Positions 34,050-43,656 of a DNA stretch of 63,723 nucleotides are shown in pieces (positions within the stretch are counted from its first letter, which is position 1; each line of letters opens with the position of its first letter). The notes beneath the pieces were generated by a model, which saw only the letters and a list, made by a program, of their open reading frames with translations, made no database searches and was not told the origin of the DNA. The translations under genes and the position numbers were made by a program. The stretch lies in the NCBI GenBank assembly GCA_003605035.1, contig QZKJ01000053.1, forward strand, positions 163,507 to 227,229, given 5' to 3'. Source of the DNA: Desulfurivibrio sp. GTDB lineage: Bacteria > Desulfobacterota > Desulfobulbia > Desulfobulbales > SURF-16.

Positions 34050-35903
34050 TTAATCAAAGTCAGTTTTCAGCTGGTCGAAACTGAACTGAAAGAACAGACA
34101 GTCTACCTCGCTTTCAAAATAGATCTTATAGGGCAGGGTCTTCAGGATATGCAGCATGGACTCGTTTATTTTGAGCACCTCGCCGGTAAAGCCCGCCACC
34201 CCCTTTTCCCGCGCCACATCAATGAGCTTGGCCAGAATGAAACGGGTGAGTCCCTGGTTGCGGTACTCCCTGGTCACGGTGAAGGCGACTTCCGCCTGAT
34301 TGAGGGAGCGGTCAAGATAATAGGAGCCGATTGAGACAATCTTCTGCTGCTCCGCCGTGCCGACCAGGCCGACCAGCACGAAAACCGATTCATAGTCCAC
34401 GTTGACGGTTGCCTGGGTCTCCTGATGGGGAAAGGTGCTTTTCGGCGAGAAGAAGCGCAGCTTGCGGTCGTTCTGATCAAGCTCATAGTAGAGTTCCTGC
34501 AGCATCCGCTCATCCGTCGGTTTGACCGGCCGGAAAAAGACAGGTGTCTGGTTGCGGGCCGTGAAGTGCCATTCGAATTTCTCCGGATAAACCACCACCA
34601 CCCCGTCCTGGGTCTGGGGCAGCATCTGGTCCGTGTAGGCGATATGCAGTCTTTTCGCCTGCTCCAGCAGCTCCATGCGGAATCGCGGATGGGCGATGCC
34701 GATCATCTGCATTACCCTTTCCCTGATGCTTTTGCCGTGCAGATAGGCCACCCCCCACTCGGTGACCACATAATGCACGTCGCTTCTCGGCACCACCACC
34801 CCTGATCCCGGTTCCAGGGTGGCGACGATGCGTGATTTTTCCCCGTCTTTGGTCAAGCTGGGCAGGCAGATGATCGGTTTGCCCCCTTCAGAGAGGGCGG
34901 CGCCCCTGGTGAAATCCAGCTGCCCGCCCACCCCGCTGTAGAAATGCGCGCCGATGCTGTCCGAGTTGATCTGGCCGGTCAGGCAGACGGACAGGGCGGC
35001 GTTGATGGAAACCATCTTGGTGTTGGCGGCGATATTGGTCAGATTATTGATGTGCGAGGCGGGGTGGAACTCGATGAAGGGGTTGTCGTGCACGTAGTCA
35101 TACAATCTTCTGGTGCCCATGACAAAGGAGGTCATCACATGGGGGTGGATATTTTTCTGGCAGTTGACCGTGCCGGCCTCGATGAGGTCAATGACCGAAT
35201 CGGAGAGGACCTCACTGAAGATGGCCAGATCACTTTTATCCCCCAGGTGGCGGAGCACGGCGTTGGGAATGGCGCCGATGCCAAACTGCAGGGTGGAACC
35301 GTTTTCGATGAGCCGGGCGCAGTACCTGCTGATTTTTTCCGTCACCTCATCCGGCGGCGGGTATTGGAATTCCAGGAGCGGCGCCGTGTGCTCCACATGG
35401 TAATCGATATCGGCGAAGCGGACAAAGGAGTCGCCGCTGGTCCGCGGCATGCAGGGATTGATCTGGGCGATGACGATCTTGGCGCATTCAAAGACGGTGC
35501 GGTTGATATCCACGTTGATGCCGAGCGAGCAGAAACCGAATTTGTCCGGAGGTCTTACCTGCAGCAGGGCCACGTCGATCCGCAGCCGGCCTGACTTGAC
35601 CAGCTTGGGGATATCTGACAGGGAGACGGGGATATAATCGGCCTTGCCCTCGTTGACCGCCTGCCGGATCGTCTTGCCGACAAACAGGGCCTGGTGCCGG
35701 AACGGGGAGGGCTCATCACTGGCAAAGAACTTGTTGTCGGACAGGGTGAGAAAATGGAGGATTTCGCAATCGGTGAAGTGATGCTTGTGGGAAACCAGCT
35801 GGCTGGTCAGGATGGTCGGCTCGCTGCAGCCGGTGCCGATAAATATCCGGGAGCCGGGCTGAATGATTTTCGTGAGGTCTTCCGGGGAGATTTTTTTGCT
35901 CAT
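34050..35903 (-). CDS. Acetyl-CoA hydrolase/transferase fused to GNAT acetyltransferase domain
   Basis: A 617-residue protein. Residues about 1-440 form a CoA-transferase/acetyl-CoA hydrolase of the 4-hydroxybutyrate CoA-transferase type: FIGTGCSEP at the start, STLQFGIGAIPNAVL, the catalytic-type FSEVLSD, and GVGGQLDFTRGA. The rest (about 450-617) is a GNAT domain with TREYRNQGLTRFILAKLID acetyl-CoA loop. Such fusions join CoA chemistry to lysine acetylation in some bacteria. Monocistronic; ends 24 bases from the convergent CxxC gene. Confidence 0.88.
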   Translation of the reverse strand: MSKKISPEDLTKIIQPGSRIFIGTGCSEPTILTSQLVSHKHHFTDCEILHFLTLSDNKFFASDEPSPFRHQALFVGKTIRQAVNEGKADYIPVSLSDIPKLVKSGRLRIDVALLQVRPPDKFGFCSLGINVDINRTVFECAKIVIAQINPCMPRTSGDSFVRFADIDYHVEHTAPLLEFQYPPPDEVTEKISRYCARLIENGSTLQFGIGAIPNAVLRHLGDKSDLAIFSEVLSDSVIDLIEAGTVNCQKNIHPHVMTSFVMGTRRLYDYVHDNPFIEFHPASHINNLTNIAANTKMVSINAALSVCLTGQINSDSIGAHFYSGVGGQLDFTRGAALSEGGKPIICLPSLTKDGEKSRIVATLEPGSGVVVPRSDVHYVVTEWGVAYLHGKSIRERVMQMIGIAHPRFRMELLEQAKRLHIAYTDQMLPQTQDGVVVVYPEKFEWHFTARNQTPVFFRPVKPTDERMLQELYYELDQNDRKLRFFSPKSTFPHQETQATVNVDYESVFVLVGLVGTAEQQKIVSIGSYYLDRSLNQAEVAFTVTREYRNQGLTRFILAKLIDVAREKGVAGFTGEVLKINESMLHILKTLPYKIYFESEVDCLFFQFSFDQLKTDFD

Positions 35904-35933
35904 GCTGATCCGGTGCTATGAAATTTTTAAATT

Positions 35934-36434
35934 TCAGCTGGTTGCTGAAAATCCCTGGTGAAACACGACGGCGCCTTGCGGTATTTTTTCAGTAAACGGC
36001 AGGGCGAGAAAAACCTCCTGTGGAATACCTTCATGAATTATCTCAGGGATATTTCGAAAGCCGAACCGGTGATAATATTCTGGAGGACCGACAAGAACGC
36101 ATCCGTTGCTGCCCAAGGCTTTCAGGCTGGATAGCCCTTCCTGCATAAGCGCTTTGCCGATGCCCTGCCGTTTATATGCCGGCAGCACGCTGATGGGGCC
36201 GAGCCCATGCCAGTTTAAGCTGCCGTCGGAGATTGTCGCCGGCGAGAAGGCGATATGGCCCACCACCTGCCCGTCAAGCTCGGCGACCAGCGAAAGTGTG
36301 AGCGCCACGGCACTCCGCAGTGCCTTGACGATGAACTGTTCGGTTTGCTGACTGAATGGATGATTTTCGAAGGCAGCGATGGTGACGGCGTCTATTGCCT
36401 CAATATCGGCTGGTGTTTCAAGTCTGATGATCAT
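35934..36434 (-). CDS. GNAT-family N-acetyltransferase
   Basis: A 166-residue GNAT acetyltransferase: LGPISVLPAYKRQGIGKALMQEGL is the acetyl-CoA-binding motif A, and GPPEYYHRFGF the motif near the end, as in the YhbS-like group. The ATG at 36434 is preferred over a TTG four codons up. It is 30 bases upstream of the fusion gene on the same strand, and may be co-transcribed. Substrate unknown. Confidence 0.85.
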   Translation of the reverse strand: MIIRLETPADIEAIDAVTIAAFENHPFSQQTEQFIVKALRSAVALTLSLVAELDGQVVGHIAFSPATISDGSLNWHGLGPISVLPAYKRQGIGKALMQEGLSSLKALGSNGCVLVGPPEYYHRFGFRNIPEIIHEGIPQEVFLALPFTEKIPQGAVVFHQGFSATS

Positions 36435-36593
36435 TTGGCTTCTCAATTTTCACAGGCTGTTTTTGTGGTGGTGCACACCGGTCATTATCAGTAATGAGGG
36501 CCGAGTGTTGTAGCCTTGACCAATAAAGTTATAATTTTATGGACGTCTCCACTCTCTCCTGTTACCCTCTTTATTACCCTCTTTTAAGGGATG

Positions 36594-37637
36594 TTACCCT
36601 TTCTTTTGCCATTTAGCCCCCGGTCCCCGGCCCAGGCACTCGACGCTCTTTCCTTTCTGCGCACTGAGAACGCGGCGCAGCATTTCCCGGCTGACGCCCG
36701 GACAGGCTTGTTCAAGTTGGGCCACGGTAAACTCCGGCGGCAGGCGTTGCAGGGCGGCCAGGATCATCTCGGTTTTGGAGCCTCTGGGCGCCTGGACATC
36801 GCCGACCCGTTCAGCAAACTCCTGATACGCGGTTCTCAAAATGGAGAGGATGAAATTAATGTACGGCCAGGGATCGTTTTTACCCTCGTGCCAGCCTTGC
36901 GAACTTTGCTCCAGGGTTTCGTAATAGCGGTCCTTGTGCTGCTCGATCAAACGCTCCAGGCTGATGTAGCGGCCGACCTCAAAGCCCTGTTGCTGGCACT
37001 GCAGGAGGAGCAGCAACCTGGAGACACGGCCGTTGCCGTCACGAAAAGGATGAATACAGAGAAAATCGAGGTTAAAGGCCGCCATGCCGATCAGGGGGTG
37101 AATCCAGCGTTCTTCCAGGCAACGGCCCCAGTCAGAGATCAGTCCGGTCATGTATCTGGGTGTCTCCAGCGCCGGCACAGTCCGGAAACGTACCCGCTCC
37201 CTGCCATCAGGATAGCGTTCGGTTATGTCCCCATCCTTGGTTTTGTAACAGCCAGCGTCCCAGATCTGGCCGCGCGTCAGGCGATGCAATTGGCAAATCG
37301 TCTCTTCCGAGAGGTCAAGGTCTGCCGCGTTATTATGAATATGGCAGAGCGCCTCGCGATAGCCGCGAACCTCTTCTTCATCCCGATCCCGGAACAGGGG
37401 TTTGGGAGAGGCCAGCAGGTTATGGATGCGCCGGGGGGCGACCTCCACCCCTTCAAGCCGGTTGCTGGAGACCGAACTTTCGATCAGGGCATGTTCCCGC
37501 AATGCCTTCAGCCGTTGTGGCGCTTGGCGGGTGTAGAGTTCCTGCTTGCCGCGAAACTCGCCCAGATCGGCGAGATACCAGCTTGTGCTGCCGGGGACAG
37601 CCTGATTTCCTTCGCTAAATAATGACAGGGTGCTCAT
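36594..37637 (-). CDS. Fic-family protein, class II-like (N-terminal inhibitory helix)
   Basis: A 347-residue Fic protein. The catalytic motif HPFRDGNGRVSR is near residues 195-206. An inhibitory S-x-x-x-E-G motif (SSNRLEG, near residue 60) precedes it, so the protein is autoinhibited (class II). The C-terminal part looks like a winged helix. Fic enzymes attach AMP or other groups to proteins. The ATG at 37637 is preferred over a GTG at 37658. No antitoxin is adjacent. Confidence 0.88.
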   Translation of the reverse strand: MSTLSLFSEGNQAVPGSTSWYLADLGEFRGKQELYTRQAPQRLKALREHALIESSVSSNRLEGVEVAPRRIHNLLASPKPLFRDRDEEEVRGYREALCHIHNNAADLDLSEETICQLHRLTRGQIWDAGCYKTKDGDITERYPDGRERVRFRTVPALETPRYMTGLISDWGRCLEERWIHPLIGMAAFNLDFLCIHPFRDGNGRVSRLLLLLQCQQQGFEVGRYISLERLIEQHKDRYYETLEQSSQGWHEGKNDPWPYINFILSILRTAYQEFAERVGDVQAPRGSKTEMILAALQRLPPEFTVAQLEQACPGVSREMLRRVLSAQKGKSVECLGRGPGAKWQKKG

Positions 37638-37800
37638 TTTATTGTTCTTTCCGATCACAGTCTAACAAGTTAATCTCTGGTTTCTTGATATCTACACAAA
37701 GTCTGAAATGTTGACAACGTAATTGAGCCAGGTAATTTATTTCTGCCCTGACAGCATTCCATTTGCGGCTTGCTGACAACAACGCGAATGGCAAGCCTTT

Positions 37801-37845
37801 CGTTTCAGCATTCGAAAAGTTGCAACGCTTGAACGTTGCAACGCC
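37801..37845. repeat. Octamer array f (CGYTNNAA units)
   Basis: Units CGTTTCAG, CATTCGAA, AAGTTGCAA, CGCTTGAA, CGTTGCAA and part of a sixth follow each other with 8- to 9-base spacing. The same unit pattern occurs at five other places in the window. Confidence 0.7.
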
Positions 37846-37968
37846 TGTTCCCCGGTACTGCGGAATTGCTTTCCCGAGTCGGGCCTGATAGAATATGCGG
37901 CAGTGGCAACTGATTATCCATAACCAATAATAATCGGTTTGCTGCCCATTTCGCCTGGCGCAGGGCGT

Positions 37969-38096
37969 AGGGGCACCCCTTGTGGGCGCCCTCATCCCCG
38001 GCGGGCACCGAAGTGGACATCACGGGTGTCCTGAACTACCCGGACAGCGGCAGACAATGGGCAGCCCCATCCGCGGCACTCACAAGGGGTGCCCCT
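37969..38096. repeat. REP-like inverted pair
   Basis: AGGGGCACCCCTTGTG (37969-37984) and its exact reverse complement CACAAGGGGTGCCCCT (38081-38096) flank about 96 bases. Each copy can fold on itself (GGGCACCC/GGGCGCCC). The arrangement resembles the paired REP elements of other bacteria. Confidence 0.65.
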
Positions 38097-38123
38097 GCAT
38101 CGCAACCCCCGAAGGAGGATTTT

Positions 38124-39038
38124 ATGGACAGGCGGCAGTTCATCAAGGATGTTTTCCTCTGGTCAGCCGGGGCCACCCTGGCTGTGCCCCAATTCCGCAT
38201 CATCCCCAGCGCCCTGGCGGCCGAAAGGCCCCAGCCGCTGCTGTCCGTGGCCAAGGGCGCGGACTATGCGGCCCTGGTCTCCCGGGTGCTGGCCCCCTTG
38301 GGCGGCATGGGCCGGTTCGTCAAAGCCGGCGACAAGGTGGTGATCAAACCCAACATGGGCTGGGACCGCAAACCTGAGCAGGCGGCCAACACCAATCCCC
38401 TGGTGGTCATGGCCCTGGCCAGGGAGGCCCTGCAGGCCGGGGCGGGCAAGGTGCTGATTTTTGACCGCTCCTGCAACGAGGCCCGGCGCTGCTATGCCAA
38501 CAGCGGCATCCAGGCAGCCCTGGCCGGCCTCGATGACCGGCGGCTGAAAATCGACCACATGGACAAGCGCAAGTTCGTGCCGGTGGAGATTGCCAGGGGA
38601 AAATCGCTGACCAGCTGGGAGATCTATAAGGACGCCCTGGCGGCCGACTGCTACATCAACGTGCCGGTGGCCAAGCACCACGGCCTGAGCCGGCTGACCC
38701 TGGGACTCAAGAACAGCATGGGGGTGATCGGCGGCAACCGGGGCGAAATGCATCATGATCTCGGCCAGAAGCTGGCTGATCTGGCCACGGTGGTCAGGCC
38801 GAAGCTCACGGTGATCGATGCCACCCGCATCCTGCTGCGCAACGGCCCCCAGGGCGGCGATCTCAAGGACGTGAAACAGCTGGACACCCTGATCGCCTCA
38901 GCCGACCCGGTGGCGGCGGACGCCTATGCCACCACTCTTTTTGATCTGCAGCCGGCGGATATCGATTCCACCGTGGCCGCCTATAAAATGGGCCTGGGCG
39001 AGATGGACCTGGCCAAAATCAAGGTATTGACCGTCTGA
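38124..39038 (+). CDS. Tat-exported DUF362 protein
   Basis: A 304-residue protein with a twin-arginine signal (RRQFIK then hydrophobic VPQ region, cleaved near residue 33). The rest is the DUF362 domain found in iron-sulfur-associated proteins, with GDKVVIKPNMGWDRKPEQAANTNP and CYINVPVAKHHGLSRLTLGLKNSMG. AAGGAGG lies five bases before the ATG. The next gene, a membrane polyferredoxin, starts eight bases after the stop, so the two form an operon and probably a periplasmic electron-transfer unit. Confidence 0.88.
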   Translation: MDRRQFIKDVFLWSAGATLAVPQFRIIPSALAAERPQPLLSVAKGADYAALVSRVLAPLGGMGRFVKAGDKVVIKPNMGWDRKPEQAANTNPLVVMALAREALQAGAGKVLIFDRSCNEARRCYANSGIQAALAGLDDRRLKIDHMDKRKFVPVEIARGKSLTSWEIYKDALAADCYINVPVAKHHGLSRLTLGLKNSMGVIGGNRGEMHHDLGQKLADLATVVRPKLTVIDATRILLRNGPQGGDLKDVKQLDTLIASADPVAADAYATTLFDLQPADIDSTVAAYKMGLGEMDLAKIKVLTV

Positions 39039-39045
39039 GCCGCCC

Positions 39046-40611
39046 ATGGTCCGTAAGCGCAAAATCCCGGGTTATCTGTGGCGCCGGCTGAGCCAGTTGC
39101 TGTTTTTCGTCCTTTTTCTCTTTCTGTTCATCAAGACGGACTATACCGGCTCCGACGAGCTGGAGTATGCCGTTAATATTCTCTTTCGCATTGATCCGCT
39201 GCTGGCCCTGGCCGCCATCTTCGCCGGCAAGACCATTGTTGCCCTCATGCTGCCGGCGCTCTTTACCCTCGTTTTTACCCTGGTTTTCGGTCGCTCTTTC
39301 TGTGGCTGGATCTGCCCCATGGGCGCTCTGGTGGATGGCGCGGCTGCCGTCATCCGGCCCCCGCAGGGAACGGTGGGCAAAGACCTGCGCCCGGTCAAAT
39401 ATTACCTGCTCATTTTCATCCTGGTGGCAGCTCTGCTGGGCCTGCCCCTGGCCGGTTATCTTGACCCCTTTTCCCTGCTGGTGCGCGCCTTTTCCTTTGC
39501 CGTCTATCCAGCCTTTGATTTTGCCGTCTCCTCTTTTTTCACCTTCACTTACCTGCACGCCCCGGACTGGGTCAATGCCGTCAGCGAGCCGGTGTATGAT
39601 TTTTTGAAAAATACGGTGCTGCCCTTCAGCCACCGGGTCTATGGGCTGGGCCTCCTGTCCCTGCTGCTTCTTGCCCTGGTCCTCTTGCTGAACCATTGGC
39701 AGCGCAGGTTCTTCTGCCGCAATCTCTGCCCCCTGGGCGGCCTGCTGGCCCTGGTTTCCCGTTTTTCCTGGCTCGCGGCCCGGGGCGGAGACGAGCAATG
39801 CGGCAAATGCCGGCAATGCCGCACCATCTGCCGCATGGGCGCCATCGCTGAGGACCGGCGGATCTCGCCGGCTGACTGCAATCTCTGTCTCGACTGTGTC
39901 GCCCTCTGCCCCCGCCAGAAAATTCACCTCTCCTTCCAGCGTCCGCAGCCGGCTGCCGGTTCCTACGGCATAACCCGCCGGGCCTTTGCCGGCACGGTGG
40001 CCACGGGTGCGCTGCTGCCGCTTTTCCTGCCGGGCAGACTCCTGGCCCGCCGGCCGGACCCGCTGCTGATCAGGCCGCCCGGCGCCCTGGCCGAGGACGA
40101 GTTTCTCGGCCGCTGCGTGCGCTGCGGCGAGTGCATGAAGGTGTGCATCGGCAATGCCCTGCAGCCCGCCTTGCTCGAAGCCGGCATTGAGGGGATGTTC
40201 ACCCCCCTGGTGCGCAGCCGCATTGGCTACTGCGAGTATAACTGCACCCTGTGCGGCCAGGTCTGCCCCACCGGGGCTATCACAAAACTGGCTCTGCCCG
40301 CCAAGCACGCCACCGTCATCGGCCGGGCTTTTTTTGACAAGAATCTCTGTCTGCCCTATGCCAAGGGCATCCCGTGCATTGTCTGCGAGGAGCATTGCCC
40401 GACCCCGGACAAGGCCATCAAGTTCCGCCCGCAGCAGGTGGTCAATAGCAGGGGTGAGACGGTGACCGTGCTGCAGCCCTTTGTGCTTGATGAACTGTGC
40501 ATCGGCTGCGGCATCTGTGAAAACAAGTGTCCCTTGCCCGGCCTGGCGGCGGTGCGGCTAACCGGCGAAGGGGCGGCCCGCCAGGCAGGACAGACGTTGC
40601 CCGGCTGGTAG
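39046..40611 (+). CDS. Membrane polyferredoxin, NapH-like fused to NapG-like
   Basis: A 521-residue protein. The N-terminal part has about six membrane segments with two conserved cysteine motifs (SFCGWICPMG; FFCRNLCPLGG) as in NapH/RdxA, then two ferredoxin motifs (CGKCRQCRTIC; CNLCLDCVALCP). A second twin-arginine sequence (ITRRAFAG) near residue 308 is followed by four further 4Fe-4S motifs as in NapG. The fusion suggests that both halves shuttle electrons across the membrane. Operon with the DUF362 protein. Confidence 0.88.
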   Translation: MVRKRKIPGYLWRRLSQLLFFVLFLFLFIKTDYTGSDELEYAVNILFRIDPLLALAAIFAGKTIVALMLPALFTLVFTLVFGRSFCGWICPMGALVDGAAAVIRPPQGTVGKDLRPVKYYLLIFILVAALLGLPLAGYLDPFSLLVRAFSFAVYPAFDFAVSSFFTFTYLHAPDWVNAVSEPVYDFLKNTVLPFSHRVYGLGLLSLLLLALVLLLNHWQRRFFCRNLCPLGGLLALVSRFSWLAARGGDEQCGKCRQCRTICRMGAIAEDRRISPADCNLCLDCVALCPRQKIHLSFQRPQPAAGSYGITRRAFAGTVATGALLPLFLPGRLLARRPDPLLIRPPGALAEDEFLGRCVRCGECMKVCIGNALQPALLEAGIEGMFTPLVRSRIGYCEYNCTLCGQVCPTGAITKLALPAKHATVIGRAFFDKNLCLPYAKGIPCIVCEEHCPTPDKAIKFRPQQVVNSRGETVTVLQPFVLDELCIGCGICENKCPLPGLAAVRLTGEGAARQAGQTLPGW

Positions 40612-40735
40612 ACATTTTCTACGACAAAGGGGTTCGTCGTTGACAGGGACCGCCAATTTGTCTATGTTTTTTCAGGTTCGTCTCTGAATTGATACAGAGG
40701 AAAATTACCTGTCATCTTGATGCATTAAGCTTCCC

Positions 40736-41890
40736 ATGGACAAGAAAGAGATCAAAAAAATTCTGGTGGTGGATAACAATCCGGTCATCCTGCGGCTGAT
40801 GAGTCATCTGCTGGAGGAGATGGGATGCGAGGTCTATACCGCGGTTGACGGCCTGGACGCCCTGGAGGTTCTCAGCCGCCTGCTGCCTGATGTGATCTTT
40901 GTCGATCTGGTGATGCCCAAGATCAATGGGGAGAAGTTGTGCCGCATTGTGCGCAGTCTGCCGGGCATGGAAGGGGTTTTTCTGGTCATTTTCTCGGCCA
41001 TCGCCGCCGAGGAACAGGTCGATGTCAAGAAAATCGGGGCGGATGCCTGTATTGCCAAAGGGCCGTTCAAGGAGATCAGGGAGCATGTGAAAAAGGTGCT
41101 CGGTCTGGCTGCCAGCAAACGGAAAACTCTGCCGGAAGGGGAGATTATCGGTTCGGAGAGCATCTTTGAACGGGAGATCACCAAAGAGCTGCTTTCCAGC
41201 AAGAAACATTTTGAGCTTGCCTTGAACCGCATTTCCGACGCCTTTTTCGAACTGACCCCGGAGGGCAAGGTGGTCTATGCCAATGAGGCTGCCTGCAAAC
41301 TGCTTGAGCTGGCCGAGGAAAAAGTGCTCTCCCTGCGATTCGCGAATTTTTTTGCGGCAGAGCAACGGCCCGTGATCGAAAAACTGCTCCTGCAGGCTGG
41401 CGCCGAGCAGGTCACCGCGGGGGAGGAGCAGCCGCTTTTTATCCGCGATCTGCAGGTTCAGCTGAACATCGTGACGGTCACCGATCTGGACCAGCGCTTC
41501 ATCATGGTCATCATCCATGATATCACCGAGCGCAAACGGACGGAGAAGCAACTGGTCAAGCAGCAGGCGGATCTGGAAAAACTGGTGGCGGAACGGACCC
41601 TGGCCCTCAGCGAGGCCAATACCAAACTGCAGCGGGATATAGTGGAGCGCCAGAGACTCTACGACCAGCGCGAGGAGCTGATCCATGAACTGGAAAACGC
41701 CCTGGCCAAGGTGAAGACCCTGAGCGGCTTTCTGCCCATCTGCTCGTCCTGCAAGAAGATCCGCGATGACAAGGGCTACTGGCAGCAGCTGGAAGCCTAT
41801 CTCGGCAAGCACTCCGGCACGGAGTTCAGCCACAGCATCTGCCCGGAATGCGCGAAAAAGCTCTACCCCGAACTGCAGGATAAAGAATAG
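40736..41890 (+). CDS. Receiver-PAS protein with C-terminal cysteine motif
   Basis: A 384-residue cytoplasmic protein: receiver domain (1-125, Asp in VIFVDLVMPK), PAS domain (about 155-265), a coiled coil (about 265-330), and a C-terminal segment with LPICSSCKKIRDDKGYW and ICPECAKKLYPEL. This tail, common at the end of sensor proteins in sulfate reducers, may bind a metal or redox-sense. No kinase or cyclase domain is found, so it probably serves as an adaptor or scaffold. Monocistronic. Confidence 0.82.
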   Translation: MDKKEIKKILVVDNNPVILRLMSHLLEEMGCEVYTAVDGLDALEVLSRLLPDVIFVDLVMPKINGEKLCRIVRSLPGMEGVFLVIFSAIAAEEQVDVKKIGADACIAKGPFKEIREHVKKVLGLAASKRKTLPEGEIIGSESIFEREITKELLSSKKHFELALNRISDAFFELTPEGKVVYANEAACKLLELAEEKVLSLRFANFFAAEQRPVIEKLLLQAGAEQVTAGEEQPLFIRDLQVQLNIVTVTDLDQRFIMVIIHDITERKRTEKQLVKQQADLEKLVAERTLALSEANTKLQRDIVERQRLYDQREELIHELENALAKVKTLSGFLPICSSCKKIRDDKGYWQQLEAYLGKHSGTEFSHSICPECAKKLYPELQDKE

Positions 41891-41960
41891 TCATCCCGCG
41901 GGCGGACAAGCCGATCCCGGCAGATTAAGGCAGCTGTTGTCCGTAATTATCCTTTTGTTT

Positions 41961-41986
41961 GTAAGAGCGGGCCTTGCCCGCGCTAC
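41961..41986. repeat. REP-like hairpin
   Basis: GTAAGAGCGGGCCTTGCCCG and following bases: GCGGGC pairs with GCCCGC around CTT, and GTA/TAC close the ends. It resembles REP elements of many proteobacteria. It lies between the two sensor genes. Confidence 0.55.
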
Positions 41987-42087
41987 CTGATGAGCCTTTT
42001 CCCGTTTCGATATCAGAGTTCTGACGTTACCAGGCGGTGACAAATCATTGCCAAGACATGCCCCCTTTTGTTACCATCAGAAGTGCC

Positions 42088-43656
42088 ATGCAGCTCAAAA
42101 CCAAATTCATCATCGCCATCTCCGCGGTGGTTATCATCTCCTACGGCATAACCTTTTACCGCACCTCCTCCTTCCAGGAAGAGCTGGTGAAGGCCCAGGC
42201 CGCCAGCCAGGCCCGCATGCTCTACAAACAGCTGCGCCTGACCAGGCAGTGGGTGGCGGATCACAACGGTCTCTTTCTCATGAAACGGGAGGGGGTGGCG
42301 GTCAGCCCCTTTCTGCCGGATGCCGAGATTGTCACCGCCGGCGGAGAAAAGCTGGTCAAGCGCAATCCGGCCATGGTAACCCGGGAGCTGTCCCTCTATG
42401 CGGCCCGGGAAGGCATGGGCCAGTTCGCCGTGACCAGCCTGCATCCGGTCAATCCGGCCAATGCCCCGGATGATTTTGAGCGGCGCAGTCTGCTCCGCTT
42501 CAAGGAGGGCGTGCAGGAGATGATGGAGATCCAGGACCGCGAAGGCCAGAAGCGGCTGCGCTACATCGCCCCCCTGGTGGTCGAGCCCTCCTGCCTGGAG
42601 TGCCATGTGGAGCAGGGTTACCAGGTGGGCGATATCCGCGGCGGCCTCAGTGTGACCATCCCCATGGGCTGGGTCTACGCGGACATCAGAAAAAACAATC
42701 ACATGCTGCTGTTTATCGCGGTGGCGACCATCTGCGTGGTGTCGATTTTTCTCTTCTGGCTGGTGGATAAACTGGTGGTGCACCGGCTGCGGGACCTGGC
42801 CGGGGTGATGGACCGCTATCCGGACCATATCGCCACGGACGAATTGGCCGGCCTGCCGACCGAAAGGGATGAGATCGGCAAACTCACCAAAAAATTCAAG
42901 GATCTCTGCCAGCGCCTCACCATTTCCCAGCAGGAGCTGAACCGCACCCGGGAGCAGGTTTTCCAGAGTGAGAAGCAGGCGGCCCTGGGCCGGCTGGTGG
43001 CCGGGGTGGGCCACGAGATCAACAATCCCCTGGCCGGCATGCTCAACTGCGTGAAAAGCATGCAGGAGAGCCCGGATGATCTGGAGCAGAACCGGCGCTA
43101 CCTGCCCCTGCTGGCCAAAGGGCTGGACCGCATCCGCCATACGGTGCGGCAGCTGCTCAACTTCGGCCGCCGGGAGCCGCTGCGGCCCCAGCAGGTGGAT
43201 GTGGACGGTCTGGTCGGAGAGTGTTTCGAGCTGCTCGGCTATGGCCTGAAAAATATTGAGCTGATCCTGGATCTGCGCCTCTCCCGGCCCTGCTGCGTCG
43301 ATGCGGAGGCCATGAAGCAGGTGGTGATGAATATCGGCATCAACGCCATCCATGCCATGCCGAACGGCGGCACCCTGACCGTGTCCAGCCGGGAGAGCGA
43401 CGGCCGGATCATCCTGCGCTTTGCCGACACCGGGATGGGCATTGCTCCGGAAAACCTGCAGAAAATCTTTGATCCCTTCTTTACCACCAAGGAGGTGGGG
43501 GAGGGCACCGGGCTTGGCCTGTCCGTCACCTTTGCCCTGGTGAAACGCATGGGCGGGCAGATCGGAGTGACAAGTGAACAGGGCAGGGGCGCCTGTTTTA
43601 CCGTTGAACTGCCGGCGGAACAGAGCTGCGGGAAGAATGGGGGAACAACATCATGA
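42088..43656 (+). CDS. Histidine kinase with a DUF3365 heme-c sensor domain
   Basis: A 522-residue membrane kinase. A first span (about 7-25) leads to a periplasmic DUF3365 (Tll0287-like) domain carrying a c-type heme motif, CLECH, at about 169-173. A second span (about 205-225), a HAMP-like linker, HisKA with VGHEINNP (His near 309) and an ATPase domain with GTGLGLSV follow. The heme suggests redox, NO or oxygen sensing. The NtrC-like gene overlaps its stop by ATGA. The start is chosen so the first span is N-terminal. Confidence 0.88.
   Translation: MQLKTKFIIAISAVVIISYGITFYRTSSFQEELVKAQAASQARMLYKQLRLTRQWVADHNGLFLMKREGVAVSPFLPDAEIVTAGGEKLVKRNPAMVTRELSLYAAREGMGQFAVTSLHPVNPANAPDDFERRSLLRFKEGVQEMMEIQDREGQKRLRYIAPLVVEPSCLECHVEQGYQVGDIRGGLSVTIPMGWVYADIRKNNHMLLFIAVATICVVSIFLFWLVDKLVVHRLRDLAGVMDRYPDHIATDELAGLPTERDEIGKLTKKFKDLCQRLTISQQELNRTREQVFQSEKQAALGRLVAGVGHEINNPLAGMLNCVKSMQESPDDLEQNRRYLPLLAKGLDRIRHTVRQLLNFGRREPLRPQQVDVDGLVGECFELLGYGLKNIELILDLRLSRPCCVDAEAMKQVVMNIGINAIHAMPNGGTLTVSSRESDGRIILRFADTGMGIAPENLQKIFDPFFTTKEVGEGTGLGLSVTFALVKRMGGQIGVTSEQGRGACFTVELPAEQSCGKNGGTTS

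Larger units (their letters stand above)
37638..38123. other. Repeat-rich intergenic region
   Basis: About 486 bases. A leftward 118-codon frame is rejected. The region holds an octamer array (37801-37845) and a pair of inverted REP-like elements (37969-38096). The gap may include the Fic promoter at its left end and the DUF362 promoter at its right end. Confidence 0.5.

Noticed and set aside
37639..37995. 118-codon leftward frame
   Set aside because: Runs through the octamer array and a REP-like element; composition unlike genes.
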